Shown: positions 1 to 6,616 of the stretch, piece by piece | Position numbering within the stretch: position 1 is the first letter of the stretch | Layout of the letters: the number at the start of each line of letters is the position of its first letter | NCBI GenBank assembly: GCA_963743595.1 | Contig: CAVURW010000224.1 | Coordinates: 1-19,635 of the forward strand | Direction: 5' to 3' | Source: CAVURW01 sp963743595 | Lineage (GTDB): Bacteria; Verrucomicrobiota; Verrucomicrobiia; Methylacidiphilales; UBA1321 | Length of the DNA stretch: 19,635 bases | The notes under the pieces: generated by a model | The model's database searches: none | Told to the model about the DNA's origin: nothing | The model's input: the letters and a program-made list of their open reading frames with translations, nothing else | Program-made: the position numbers and the translations under genes

Positions 1-28
1 CTTCAGACCGCTCTCACTACATTTCTAC

Positions 29-367
29 TCACCGTCTGTTTCTGAAATGCTGACCACGATAATGCAATTTACCTCCGAAAGTTCGGGCAAAATCCTGGTG
101 CAGACGGCTGGCCCATTGGCGGGAAACGCAATGCTGGCGGGCGCACCAACTGGCGGAGGGACGTTTGCAGGGAAGCAGTTGGGGACAAAGACACAACATT
201 GCTAAGTGCAAACGGAGACTTCGTTGCTTAACTTCTCCCTGCGAGATCCAATCAAAGACGCGAATAAGGGTTTCACTGGCGAGAGTAAAAGCCTGTGCAC
301 CGGACTCCGGTTCATCGGGCGGAGGATTAACAAAGGGTTCTGGGGGAGAACGACGTAAAGCAATCAT
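29..367 (-). CDS. Small protein with C-terminal helix-turn-helix
   Basis: 112 residues with an ATG start that overlaps the stop of the upstream HTH gene (364-603) by ATGA, so the two are probably translationally coupled. Residues 7-22 are proline-rich and look like a linker. Residues 31-62 are predicted helical. Residues about 70-97 (KRPSASWCARQHCVSRQW and the following helix) have the spacing of a helix-turn-helix in which VSRQWASRLHQDF would be the recognition helix. The tail is basic. I do not recognise a named family; a DNA-binding regulator working with its neighbour is the likely role. The HTH-like pattern and the coupled overlap argue for a real gene, but the short length and high Arg/Cys content leave room for doubt. 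Confidence 0.55.
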   Translation of the reverse strand: MIALRRSPPEPFVNPPPDEPESGAQAFTLASETLIRVFDWISQGEVKQRSLRLHLAMLCLCPQLLPCKRPSASWCARQHCVSRQWASRLHQDFARTFGGKLHYRGQHFRNRR

Positions 368-603
368 TGACTGCCTCCCTTCGACTTGTAAAAGGTGCGG
401 CGTGCGCGATGTCTGTCCAAGTTTTGGTTTTGGTTTAAGTAGTCTTTAACCTTTTGCGGATCGAATCGGATGGCACCTCCGAGCTGGATATAGGGCAATC
501 CTCTTTTTCTGAGATTAAAGACTGTTTTAGGGCTGACTTGTAGGTATCGAGAGACTGAATCAACAGTCCACAACGTATTTTCTGATAGGAGATCTGGGTT
601 CAC
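364..603 (-). CDS. Excisionase/MerR-like small HTH protein (HTH_17 type)
   Basis: 79 residues. Residues 11-57 match the winged-HTH pattern of the excisionase/AlpA/HTH_17 group: WTVDSVSRYLQVSPKTVFNL (helix-turn-helix), then LPYIQLGGAIRF (wing) and a closing helix ending KVKDYL. The C-terminal tail is basic. Proteins of this type act as recombination directionality factors or as small transcriptional regulators on plasmids and integrative elements; the sequence does not say which. The frame opens with GTG at 603 and no clear Shine-Dalgarno sequence is seen. It is the first gene of a two-gene leftward unit with the 29-367 gene. Confidence 0.75.
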   Translation of the reverse strand: MNPDLLSENTLWTVDSVSRYLQVSPKTVFNLRKRGLPYIQLGGAIRFDPQKVKDYLNQNQNLDRHRARRTFYKSKGGSQ

Positions 604-738
604 GGGAATGATTGAACCATGGCAGAGTTAGAATCTCTGAAATCAGCTGCCGCATGTGCCGCACCAGTCAACAAAGTTACCGAAATGCACCGATTTTTTC
701 TTCTTATGCTCTAAGTGCCGAAGGGGGTTAAACAAGAG

Positions 739-1422
739 TTACCGATTTTCGTCTTCCCATTGACGACGCTCGCATTCTCTTCTCTGGAATTCTTCTTGCT
801 GTTGTCTTGCCAGCTTCTGGCTTTCCATGTCAATCGCTTCCCTTTCGCGTCGCGCTCTGTCCTGAGTGTGAAAAGCCAAATGTTCCTGATGGGCTCTTTC
901 TTGCGCCAGACGTTCATTTTGAAGGCGCGACTGTTCCCGTTGCTCGTAAGCTCGTTCTTGACCCATACGTTCTTGCTTTCGCTGTTGAGAAGCACTGTTA
1001 CCCTCTGAGTAAGTTTGAACTATCGCCTTTTGTTCTATCCTGTCGTTCTCTTCGCCCAAGCTTTCACGCTGCCAATTGTCATGAAGAAAAGTGGATTTCA
1101 GCACGCTCCGATACGCATCAAAGCTCCTATCGTTGAGACAGCTAATCCAAAATAGCAAATAATTCCTGGGCAATTTTTCGAGATGCCTGCGAGCAGCATT
1201 AGGTTTGTGCGGCCTTGGAACCGAGTCGTCGACATCGCACCATGCGCCCATCCAATCCTCGCTTAGTGGCTTGTAAAAACGTTGTAGAAGCGTCTTAGCG
1301 TCATCCTTTTCTTTATCAGTCATCCGAACAAAAAAGTTATGGATTATGAACGAATTGGTTTTATCTGCAAATAAGGCATGAAACCTACATTCAAGACTAC
1401 TTCTACCCAGGGGATGGTGCAT
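739..1422 (-). CDS. Unknown protein with long charged coiled-coil C-terminal half
   Basis: 227 residues from the ATG at 1422, chosen because AAAGGA lies about 7 nt upstream; an internal ATG at 1323 has no such site and would give 194 residues. The N-terminal half contains a compact, mostly helical stretch (roughly residues 34-115, with many aromatic residues). From about residue 118 to the end the protein is dominated by R, E, Q and K in runs typical of a long single helix or coiled coil. I do not recognise the family. The gene begins only 12 nt after an intrinsic terminator on its own strand, so its expression may depend on read-through or on a start site within the hairpin region. It could be a structural or DNA-associated plasmid protein. 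Confidence 0.6.
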   Translation of the reverse strand: MHHPLGRSSLECRFHALFADKTNSFIIHNFFVRMTDKEKDDAKTLLQRFYKPLSEDWMGAWCDVDDSVPRPHKPNAARRHLEKLPRNYLLFWISCLNDRSFDAYRSVLKSTFLHDNWQRESLGEENDRIEQKAIVQTYSEGNSASQQRKQERMGQERAYEQREQSRLQNERLAQERAHQEHLAFHTQDRARREREAIDMESQKLARQQQEEFQRRECERRQWEDENR

Positions 1423-1434
1423 TTGATTTCCTTT

Positions 1435-1460
1435 AAAAAGTGCGCATTCGGATGCGCCTT
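1435..1460 (-). terminator. Rho-independent terminator on the minus strand
   Basis: On the minus strand the hairpin GCGCAT-CCGA-ATGCGC (1457 to 1442) is followed by AC and TTTTT (1439-1435). With one bulged A the stem extends by AAG/CTT to nine pairs. It would end minus-strand transcripts coming from the structured region, immediately before the ribosome-binding site of the 1422 gene. It may work as an attenuator for that gene. Confidence 0.6.
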
Positions 1461-1570
1461 AATAGCGTTTTAACACGATCAAAACCAAGCAAGAAATCCC
1501 GCAAGATTTTCCCACTGCGGAGGAAACACCGACAACCCGGCGCGGCGACCATCGGGAGCCGTACCACCCA

Positions 1571-1622
1571 CCGCTTTTTGTTTCCCGAGCCCCGCCTCCT
1601 TCTGGCTCGGGATAAAAAGCGG
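1571..1622. repeat. Long compound inverted repeat (hairpin 1)
   Basis: Two perfect arm pairs are nested: CCGCTTTTT (1571-1579) with AAAAAGCGG (1614-1622), and CCCGAGCC (1584-1591) with GGCTCGGG (1604-1611). They are separated by a 4/2-nt internal loop and capped by a 12-nt loop. Seventeen paired bases in 52 nt is far beyond chance. Confidence 0.85.
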
Positions 1623-1702
1623 CTGACTAAATCGGCGCAGTTTTGCAGGGGGCGTGACAGGGGGCCTTCCCCCGCGTAAGCGGCCCTGGCGCGACGCCTG
1701 CC

Positions 1703-1767
1703 ACGAGCGCGTAAAGCCGACCGATCTGGCCGAGGTTTGGGGAGGAAGATCGGTGGGCGGCGCTCGT
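1703..1767. repeat. Compound inverted repeat (hairpin 2)
   Basis: ACGAGCGC (1703-1710) pairs perfectly with GCGCTCGT (1760-1767). Inside it ACCGATCT (1720-1727) pairs perfectly with AGATCGGT (1747-1754). The architecture, two 8-bp arms separated by an internal loop, resembles hairpin 1, which suggests a common folding plan. Confidence 0.85.
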
Positions 1768-1863
1768 AACCTACCACCACGAGATTCGCGAAGCGTATCG
1801 AGCTGACTAAATCCGTGTCGCGATTCAGGGATAAGAGCATCCGAATCGAAATATCTTTAGGTT

Positions 1864-1929
1864 TTTGAAGATTAAATGACAGCAGCGGCAGGTGCGACCG
1901 GTGTTCCACGGGATTTTCTCAATACGTGA
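1864..1929 (+). promoter_or_regulatory. Upstream element shared with 6545-6610 (copy 1)
   Basis: Reading rightwards, TTTGAAG, TGACAG (1877-1882), AGCGGCAGGTG (1884-1894), ACCG, TTTTC and CGTGA (1925-1929) recur in the same order ahead of the 6617 gene. Both copies sit just before the first gene of a plus-strand block. A promoter, operator or repeat element is likely; no convincing -10/-35 pair is visible. An inverted pair TTCAC (1930-1934)/GTGAA (1942-1946) follows directly. Confidence 0.4.
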
Positions 1930-2042
1930 TTCACTGGAATCGTGAAATTCAAATCACTTATCCACTTAAAAAACCATACCAACCTGCCCTCCGTTTTTAC
2001 GGAAGCAAACTCGAAAAAACAACACATCAACCCTACATCCCT

Positions 2043-2804
2043 ATGAGCGAATCCTCTGAAATCCATCCCATCATCAACGACACCATCACTTGGTGTCTTC
2101 AACATCTCTTTAAAATTCTGTCGATGCCGCTACGCGTCATTCTCTACACACGAATCGGCGAGAGACAACTTACCGGAAACATCCTCCCTTACGTTCTTGG
2201 CCTGGCGCTGCTGGTCTTCGTTGGAAATCAGGAAAACAGCGTTCTTTTTCCCGATTGGTATCCAAACCTACCGTTTGTCGTGTGCTTGGGTTCACTGAGC
2301 GTGGGCATGTGGGTGTTTCAATACTGGGAAATTCAATATTTCCATACCACGAACCCGAAGAAAGTGTGGCCGACGAGCTCGATAGGGGTGCCTCGCTTCT
2401 TCTACGAGCCGGGACCAATTCCGCAGCGATGGAGCCAACCGCTGGTGATTCTGGGGATCGGATGTCTCTACTATTTGTTTTCCGGGAGCACAGCAATCCT
2501 ACTCTACTTTAGCGCCGCAGCGTTCGGCTTGTGGGCGGATTACACGATCATTATTCGCAAGCAGCACAACCTCTATTTAGACGAAATGGATTCTGGGTTG
2601 TCGTCTGGCGAACTCACCGACAGCAGTTTCGAGGTCATTCCACAAATTCCGCACGAAACCCCAGAGCTCAACGACGTTTCGTCCGTACCTGTAGCCCTCG
2701 ATAACCGGAAGGCATTTCGTGACAGCCTTAAACGGGCTCAGGCGCTCTTTGGCCACGTCCCTGGTGATCCTGCGGCCCAAAATCCAACTTCTTCTCAATC
2801 CTAA
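2043..2804 (+). CDS. Multi-pass inner-membrane protein, unknown
   Basis: 253 residues from the ATG at 2043. The frame is open back to a GTG at 1926, but the extra 39 residues look unlike the rest, and the 2043 ATG follows the same G-poor CA-rich leader used by neighbouring genes. About four hydrophobic segments are seen: residues 47-61, 76-95, 132-148 and 151-170, followed by a soluble acidic and then proline-rich C-terminal tail of about 80 residues. No enzyme motif is recognised. It opens the plus-strand block that includes the coupling ATPase and the 3D-domain protein, so a membrane part of a transfer apparatus is plausible (inference from context only). It could supply the membrane anchor that the coupling ATPase lacks. 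Confidence 0.75.
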   Translation: MSESSEIHPIINDTITWCLQHLFKILSMPLRVILYTRIGERQLTGNILPYVLGLALLVFVGNQENSVLFPDWYPNLPFVVCLGSLSVGMWVFQYWEIQYFHTTNPKKVWPTSSIGVPRFFYEPGPIPQRWSQPLVILGIGCLYYLFSGSTAILLYFSAAAFGLWADYTIIIRKQHNLYLDEMDSGLSSGELTDSSFEVIPQIPHETPELNDVSSVPVALDNRKAFRDSLKRAQALFGHVPGDPAAQNPTSSQS

Positions 2805-2822
2805 AACCAAACGAACACTCCT

Positions 2823-3854
2823 ATGTCTCTTAAAATTAATTATCCCAGTCAGATCTTCATCCAAGCCAAAACGTCCTTCTTCGGAAAGGCACTTTGGAAC
2901 CATATTCTTATCCAACGCCTCAAGGTTATTTATCTTTTGTTGCTGGTCCTTGTCTTTAGCTTGATCGCCAGTTCGATAGAACATGGCTTTTTACGAATGG
3001 CCGAGGAAGCCAGATACGCTCGAATGGCTGAGCGTGACCGAAAGAATAATCCTGGTGCGGACGCCGATCATGGGTTTGATCGATTGTTTGAATCGGTCAA
3101 ATCGCTCGGAACATCGCTCAGCAGCTATAGCCCCACGAGCATCCACCCCACCAATAGCAACCTCACCTATTTGTTGCCGGTGGATTTCGACAAAGCGGGG
3201 CACGAAGACGGGCAGGCCATCCGGGATACCTTTGCCGGTAATTTCCCGGTTCCCCCGGCCTATCAACTGTTGGGCAAATACCATTATCTTAATTCGACCG
3301 AATGCACGCAACCATTTGAAGGCGTTGTTATCAGTCTCTTAAGTGATCAGGGTCCATGCGACGTTAACGAGCACTGGGAAGTCCTCTACTATTTGTCGAT
3401 CACTGGCAACCAGAAGAACCTCCTCCGTCAGGAATTGGCGGATGGGAAGAATCCGTCATTTGTGTTCGGCGCTCCGACGGCTCCTTGGGTCATCAATATC
3501 GAACCTCCAACGGCCTTTAGAAAACGGGGCGTGATATCGGTCATGTGCCCAGTGGCTGCGGTTTCGGTCGGAGGCACGTTATACCCGCAGAGCCTTGTTG
3601 ATCCCGAGAAAGAAAAGCTGAAGGGCCTTCTAAGCCAGCTCGGCGAAGGCGTTAAAGCCTACAATGAAGCAGTCACCGTCTACAACAATCTACCCGCCGA
3701 TCAAAAGACATCGGAGACCTATGCCGTCATGGATTTGAAACGGAAGGAGTTGGACACGGTAAAACTCCAACTGTTGAACCAAATCCGGGTAGTTCAAACG
3801 GAAGATCCCATGTTTGACTACAAAACGCTGCCCAACGCCAACTACATCAAATAA
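2823..3854 (+). CDS. Single-pass membrane protein with large external domain, unknown
   Basis: 343 residues. A short cytoplasmic N-terminus (residues 1-33) precedes one strong hydrophobic helix (about 34-51, rich in Leu, Val and Ile). The remaining roughly 290 residues are soluble and probably periplasmic. They contain a few Cys residues that could form disulfides, and a helical segment near 260-325 that looks like a coiled-coil or hairpin. The start ATG lies 18 nt after the previous stop, behind a CA-rich leader without a Shine-Dalgarno sequence. The topology (short inside, one helix, large outside) is like that of VirB8/VirB10-type transfer components, but I see no sequence match to them. 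Function unknown. Confidence 0.8.
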   Translation: MSLKINYPSQIFIQAKTSFFGKALWNHILIQRLKVIYLLLLVLVFSLIASSIEHGFLRMAEEARYARMAERDRKNNPGADADHGFDRLFESVKSLGTSLSSYSPTSIHPTNSNLTYLLPVDFDKAGHEDGQAIRDTFAGNFPVPPAYQLLGKYHYLNSTECTQPFEGVVISLLSDQGPCDVNEHWEVLYYLSITGNQKNLLRQELADGKNPSFVFGAPTAPWVINIEPPTAFRKRGVISVMCPVAAVSVGGTLYPQSLVDPEKEKLKGLLSQLGEGVKAYNEAVTVYNNLPADQKTSETYAVMDLKRKELDTVKLQLLNQIRVVQTEDPMFDYKTLPNANYIK

Positions 3855-3868
3855 CGGAATTCCCCATC

Positions 3869-4549
3869 ATGAAAACTTCTCTTGGATGGATAGCTCTTTT
3901 GCCTGTTTGTCTTCTTGGTCAGGAAATTGCGGTGGAACCTCCTCCGCCCACACCAAAACCGACTCCAACGAGCGTTCCGATACCGGTTCCAATCACTCCG
4001 CGCAGCGTGCCTCAGCCAATGAGTTCTCCCAGCACGGTGCCTGACCTCGCCACACCCCCTCCACCGCCAATGCCCTTGGCTATTCCATCACCTGTGCCAT
4101 TGCCAATTCCATCGCCCATTCCCGTGCCTGCGTCACCACCGCCAACACTCGAGTTGTACTCGGAAGGTGGTTTCCCCAAAACAGGAAATTATTATCATCC
4201 GCAACAACTGGCTGGGATTGCGGGCCATCCTCAAAATGCATGGTTGATCGGGCAACTTCGCGTGGTGGGGTATCAGGACGATCACCACATGACCCTTCAA
4301 ACGGGGGCTCCACCGCGAGCCGTTGGGCAACCTGAAATTGACATATTGGGAACGCTTGTTCATCGGGCGATTGCAAGCCATCTGGTCACTGTCCATGTAT
4401 TCATCGTCGAATCACAGCAAACGTTTGAAGCCGGGAAATTGATTGAATACACCCGGAATAATCCACTCAAGATTGTGCGGGTTGAAGTTGACGGCAACCG
4501 GATTGAAGTCACGGCACAAGACCTTCTTAAAAAGGCTCAATCGTTATGA
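3869..4549 (+). CDS. Secreted proline-rich protein, unknown
   Basis: 226 residues. Residues 1-18 form a signal peptide (MKT, hydrophobic core, LLG then QE). LPVC at 11-14 does not fit a good lipobox, so a lipoprotein is less likely. Residues 23-92 are a proline-rich spacer with many PxP, PP and VPIP repeats, the kind that spans periplasm or peptidoglycan. Residues about 95-226 form a folded-looking domain with several Gly-His positions and a beta-rich end. The stop overlaps the next start (ATGA at 4546-4549), indicating coupled translation. A proline-rich spacer in an envelope protein is reminiscent of TonB or VirB10, but no family is recognised. Confidence 0.78.
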   Translation: MKTSLGWIALLPVCLLGQEIAVEPPPPTPKPTPTSVPIPVPITPRSVPQPMSSPSTVPDLATPPPPPMPLAIPSPVPLPIPSPIPVPASPPPTLELYSEGGFPKTGNYYHPQQLAGIAGHPQNAWLIGQLRVVGYQDDHHMTLQTGAPPRAVGQPEIDILGTLVHRAIASHLVTVHVFIVESQQTFEAGKLIEYTRNNPLKIVRVEVDGNRIEVTAQDLLKKAQSL

Positions 4550-4890
4550 GCGAATTCAATTTGTTTGCACTCAGCTATAAAGTGGTTGGCTGGTTCATCA
4601 AGGGCCATCCGAACATCAATTCCTGGGTGGCCCGGATCACCGGGAAAAGTCAGGCCTTCAGCTATGCTCGTGAGGATGTTCCGGCAAATGGAGGCATTTG
4701 TTATCTCCACGAAGCCGGAGAAATCCCACGAGGTGAAAAAACGTGGTATTTGCCGGACGGAGTCTACGAATTCTATCTGGTCTCGGAGGAGGGAACGCCT
4801 CGTCAAATCTATGGACGTTATGGCCGCATCGAACAGGGCAAACTTCTGCCTTTGACCAAGGAACAAGTAGTCCAGTGGGTTCAGTCTTAA
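4546..4890 (+). CDS. Small soluble protein, unknown
   Basis: 114 residues, with the start overlapping the previous stop by 4 nt. No signal peptide or membrane segment is evident. The C-terminal half (residues about 55-100) has repeated aromatic/Gly positions and reads as a small beta-rich fold (WYLPDGVYEFYLV, then IYGRYGRIEQGKLLPLT). No family is recognised. It is the last gene before a strong terminator, so it closes the first transcription unit of the envelope block. Confidence 0.75.
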   Translation: MSEFNLFALSYKVVGWFIKGHPNINSWVARITGKSQAFSYAREDVPANGGICYLHEAGEIPRGEKTWYLPDGVYEFYLVSEEGTPRQIYGRYGRIEQGKLLPLTKEQVVQWVQS

Positions 4891-4908
4891 ACAATTAAAC
4901 CAAAGATC

Positions 4909-4945
4909 AGGCCATTTGGGTTTCACCGACTCAAATGGCCTTTTT
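4909..4945 (+). terminator. Rho-independent terminator
   Basis: AGGCCATTTG (4909-4918) pairs perfectly with CAAATGGCCT (4932-4941), with a short loop and a run of T at 4941-4945. It follows the 4890 stop and lies only 11 nt before the ATG of the coupling ATPase, so it may also act as an attenuator for that gene. Confidence 0.85.
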
Positions 4946-4956
4946 CGTCTCTTCTT

Positions 4957-6549
4957 ATGCAAATAATCAAATCTCCAAACATTAATAAAAAGACCGTATA
5001 TACGGGGGACTATTCCTGGCCGAACTCAACTGTACTTCTCCATTTAGACGACGTCCGAAATCCTGGCGTGACGTATCCCTGGACTCAGGAAGATAGTTTT
5101 GCGGGAGTCAGCATCAAAGGCGGGCCGGGTAGTGGCAAAACCAGTGGCTCAGGCCGGATGTTCTATGCCGCCATGTTGCTCCATGGCTGGGGTGGGCTGG
5201 TTTGCTGTGTCAAACCGGAGGAGGCGGACGATTGGGTGGCTCTGGCTAAAAAGGTCGGACGCGAACAGGACATCATCCGATTTGGTCTACCTAAAGGTGA
5301 TGGCCATCCCGGAGACGACTACAAATGGCGATTCAATTACATCGACTATATGTATGAAACCACCGGTCGGGACACTCAGAATTGCATGGATGCCCTGATG
5401 GCGATGAACGAGGTCGGCAAGGCGACTGGGAACAGCAACAGCGATGAATGGAAAACAGCCGCTGAAAATCATCTGAAGCACATCATTACAATGATCGGGT
5501 TTGCAGGCCTCGAAATGAGCATGAAGCACATCATGAAAATCAACAGTTCGCTGCCCACAGATGAAGACGATCTCAAGGATTCTAATTTTAAAGATCGCTC
5601 GTTCGCCTGGAACATTTTACGGCGCATCAACGTTCGGTTGAAAACCGTCGATTCGACTTCGCAGCGAGATGAAAGTATGGACGAGGCTTTTGATTATTCG
5701 TGTCGTTACCTGACCAAAGAATGGGCAGCTTACCCACCGGGCCAAAAAAGCGGTATCGCCATGATGATTTCTGGAATTGTCGACACGTTCGCCACCGGAC
5801 CGCTGAATGAACTGTTTTGCCAATGGGGCAATCCCGCTAAAGGCACCCTGAGTCTCCTGCCCGAAATGGCATTCAATGGCGGAGCGATCATCATCGTCGA
5901 TATGCCAACCCTCCGTTACAAGAAACTGGGGCTATTTGCCAATGTCCTCATGAAATATGCGTTCCAACAGGCGGCGACGCGACGGTTTGAAGACATTCGA
6001 ATTAACGGAAAACGGCTTAACCCACCTTATCCCGACAAGAATAAAGCCCGCCCCTGTTTCCTGGTTGCTGATGAACATCAGGATGTTTTCGACATGCGCG
6101 ATTCCGATTTTCAGACCATCAATCGCGCCTACAAAATCGCTCCGATTTACCTCACGCAAAACCTTCCCAATTACTACAAGAAATGTCCAAATAGAGATGC
6201 GGTCGATACGCTCGATGCCAATCTACAAACTCAGGTTTGCCACCATAACGGCTGTCCGGTGACGAATGAACACATGTCGCGGAAGATCGGCAAAGCGATG
6301 CGGGTCACCTCCACATCCCGCTCGGAAAATCCCTCCTCTGGAGGTCAATCGGGAGGCAGTTCCATGAGCACCACCCGGACCGAAGAAGCCATCGTCAAAC
6401 CGAGTGAGTTTACCAAGTTGCGCAAAGGCGGTCCTGCCAAGGCGGGAGAATCGGAGGGCTGGTTCACGGAAGCCATTTTGTGGAAGAGCGGAGAACAGTT
6501 TGGCAGCCATCCGTATCTCAAAATGAAGATTCCGCAGACGTTGATTTGA
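4957..6549 (+). CDS. VirD4/TraG/TraD-like type IV coupling ATPase without membrane anchor
   Basis: 530 residues. Walker A is GGPGSGKTS (residues 55-63, Lys61), followed by LVCCVKPEEADDW, which corresponds to the 'D-x-K' strand of coupling proteins. Walker B is FLVADE (368-373, Asp372-Glu373). APIYLTQN (395-402) is the sensor strand with its Gln. Then a Asn-x4-V-x5-C-P, ...ISRKIG-like region (422-445) matches the end of the TraG/VirD4 motor. Known members are hexameric pumps that hand relaxase-DNA complexes to a type IV secretion channel. Oddities: there is no N-terminal transmembrane pair, so it must be soluble or tethered by a partner. Residues 455-475 form a Ser/Gly-rich low-complexity loop. 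The gene starts 11 nt after a terminator with no Shine-Dalgarno sequence. A non-conjugative role (for example a secretion or defence ATPase) cannot be excluded. Confidence 0.85.
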   Translation: MQIIKSPNINKKTVYTGDYSWPNSTVLLHLDDVRNPGVTYPWTQEDSFAGVSIKGGPGSGKTSGSGRMFYAAMLLHGWGGLVCCVKPEEADDWVALAKKVGREQDIIRFGLPKGDGHPGDDYKWRFNYIDYMYETTGRDTQNCMDALMAMNEVGKATGNSNSDEWKTAAENHLKHIITMIGFAGLEMSMKHIMKINSSLPTDEDDLKDSNFKDRSFAWNILRRINVRLKTVDSTSQRDESMDEAFDYSCRYLTKEWAAYPPGQKSGIAMMISGIVDTFATGPLNELFCQWGNPAKGTLSLLPEMAFNGGAIIIVDMPTLRYKKLGLFANVLMKYAFQQAATRRFEDIRINGKRLNPPYPDKNKARPCFLVADEHQDVFDMRDSDFQTINRAYKIAPIYLTQNLPNYYKKCPNRDAVDTLDANLQTQVCHHNGCPVTNEHMSRKIGKAMRVTSTSRSENPSSGGQSGGSSMSTTRTEEAIVKPSEFTKLRKGGPAKAGESEGWFTEAILWKSGEQFGSHPYLKMKIPQTLI

Positions 6550-6610
6550 AGTTTTTTTGACAGATGTGGCAGGAGCGGCAGGTGGCACCGCGGTTTTTCG
6601 TGAGCCGTGA
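6545..6610 (+). promoter_or_regulatory. Upstream element shared with 1864-1929 (copy 2)
   Basis: It starts at the stop of the coupling ATPase and runs to just before the 6617 gene. It contains TTTGAAG, TGACAG (6558-6563), GGCAGG, AGCGGCAGGTG (6574-6584), CACCG, TTTTTC and two CGTGA words. Order and approximate spacing match copy 1; the middle has an extra GGCAGG unit. It is probably a shared promoter or operator. Confidence 0.4.
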
Positions 6611-6616
6611 GAATGT

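Larger units (their letters stand above)
1442..1870. other. Gene-free, strongly self-complementary region (candidate structured RNA or origin)
   Basis: I see no credible coding sequence here; the open frames read as low-complexity Arg-rich text. The region holds nested perfect inverted repeats. 1571-1579 (CCGCTTTTT) pairs with 1614-1622, enclosing 1584-1591 (CCCGAGCC) with 1604-1611. 1703-1710 (ACGAGCGC) pairs with 1760-1767, enclosing 1720-1727 (ACCGATCT) with 1747-1754. 1645-1655 (GCAG, bulge, GCGT) can pair with 1694-1701, enclosing 1658-1662 with 1684-1688 and a CCGC-GTAA-GCGG hairpin at 1672-1683. The outermost arms 1446-1455 and 1837-1846 are a 10-bp inverted repeat. GCTGACTAAATC occurs directly repeated at 1622-1633 and 1802-1813. 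It could be a large non-coding RNA, an origin of replication or an oriT. Confidence 0.6.

Noticed and set aside
165..449. Plus-strand open frame of 94 codons at the left end
   Set aside because: Antisense to the two overlapping HTH genes, which have recognisable folds and a coupled overlap.
715..1136. Plus-strand open frames antisense to the 739-1422 gene
   Set aside because: Composition is the mirror of the charged coiled-coil coding strand; no start context or recognisable domain.
1433..1909. Minus-strand open frame of 158 codons
   Set aside because: Arg-rich, low-complexity product without fold-like pattern; it coincides with stacked inverted repeats, which explain the lack of stops better.
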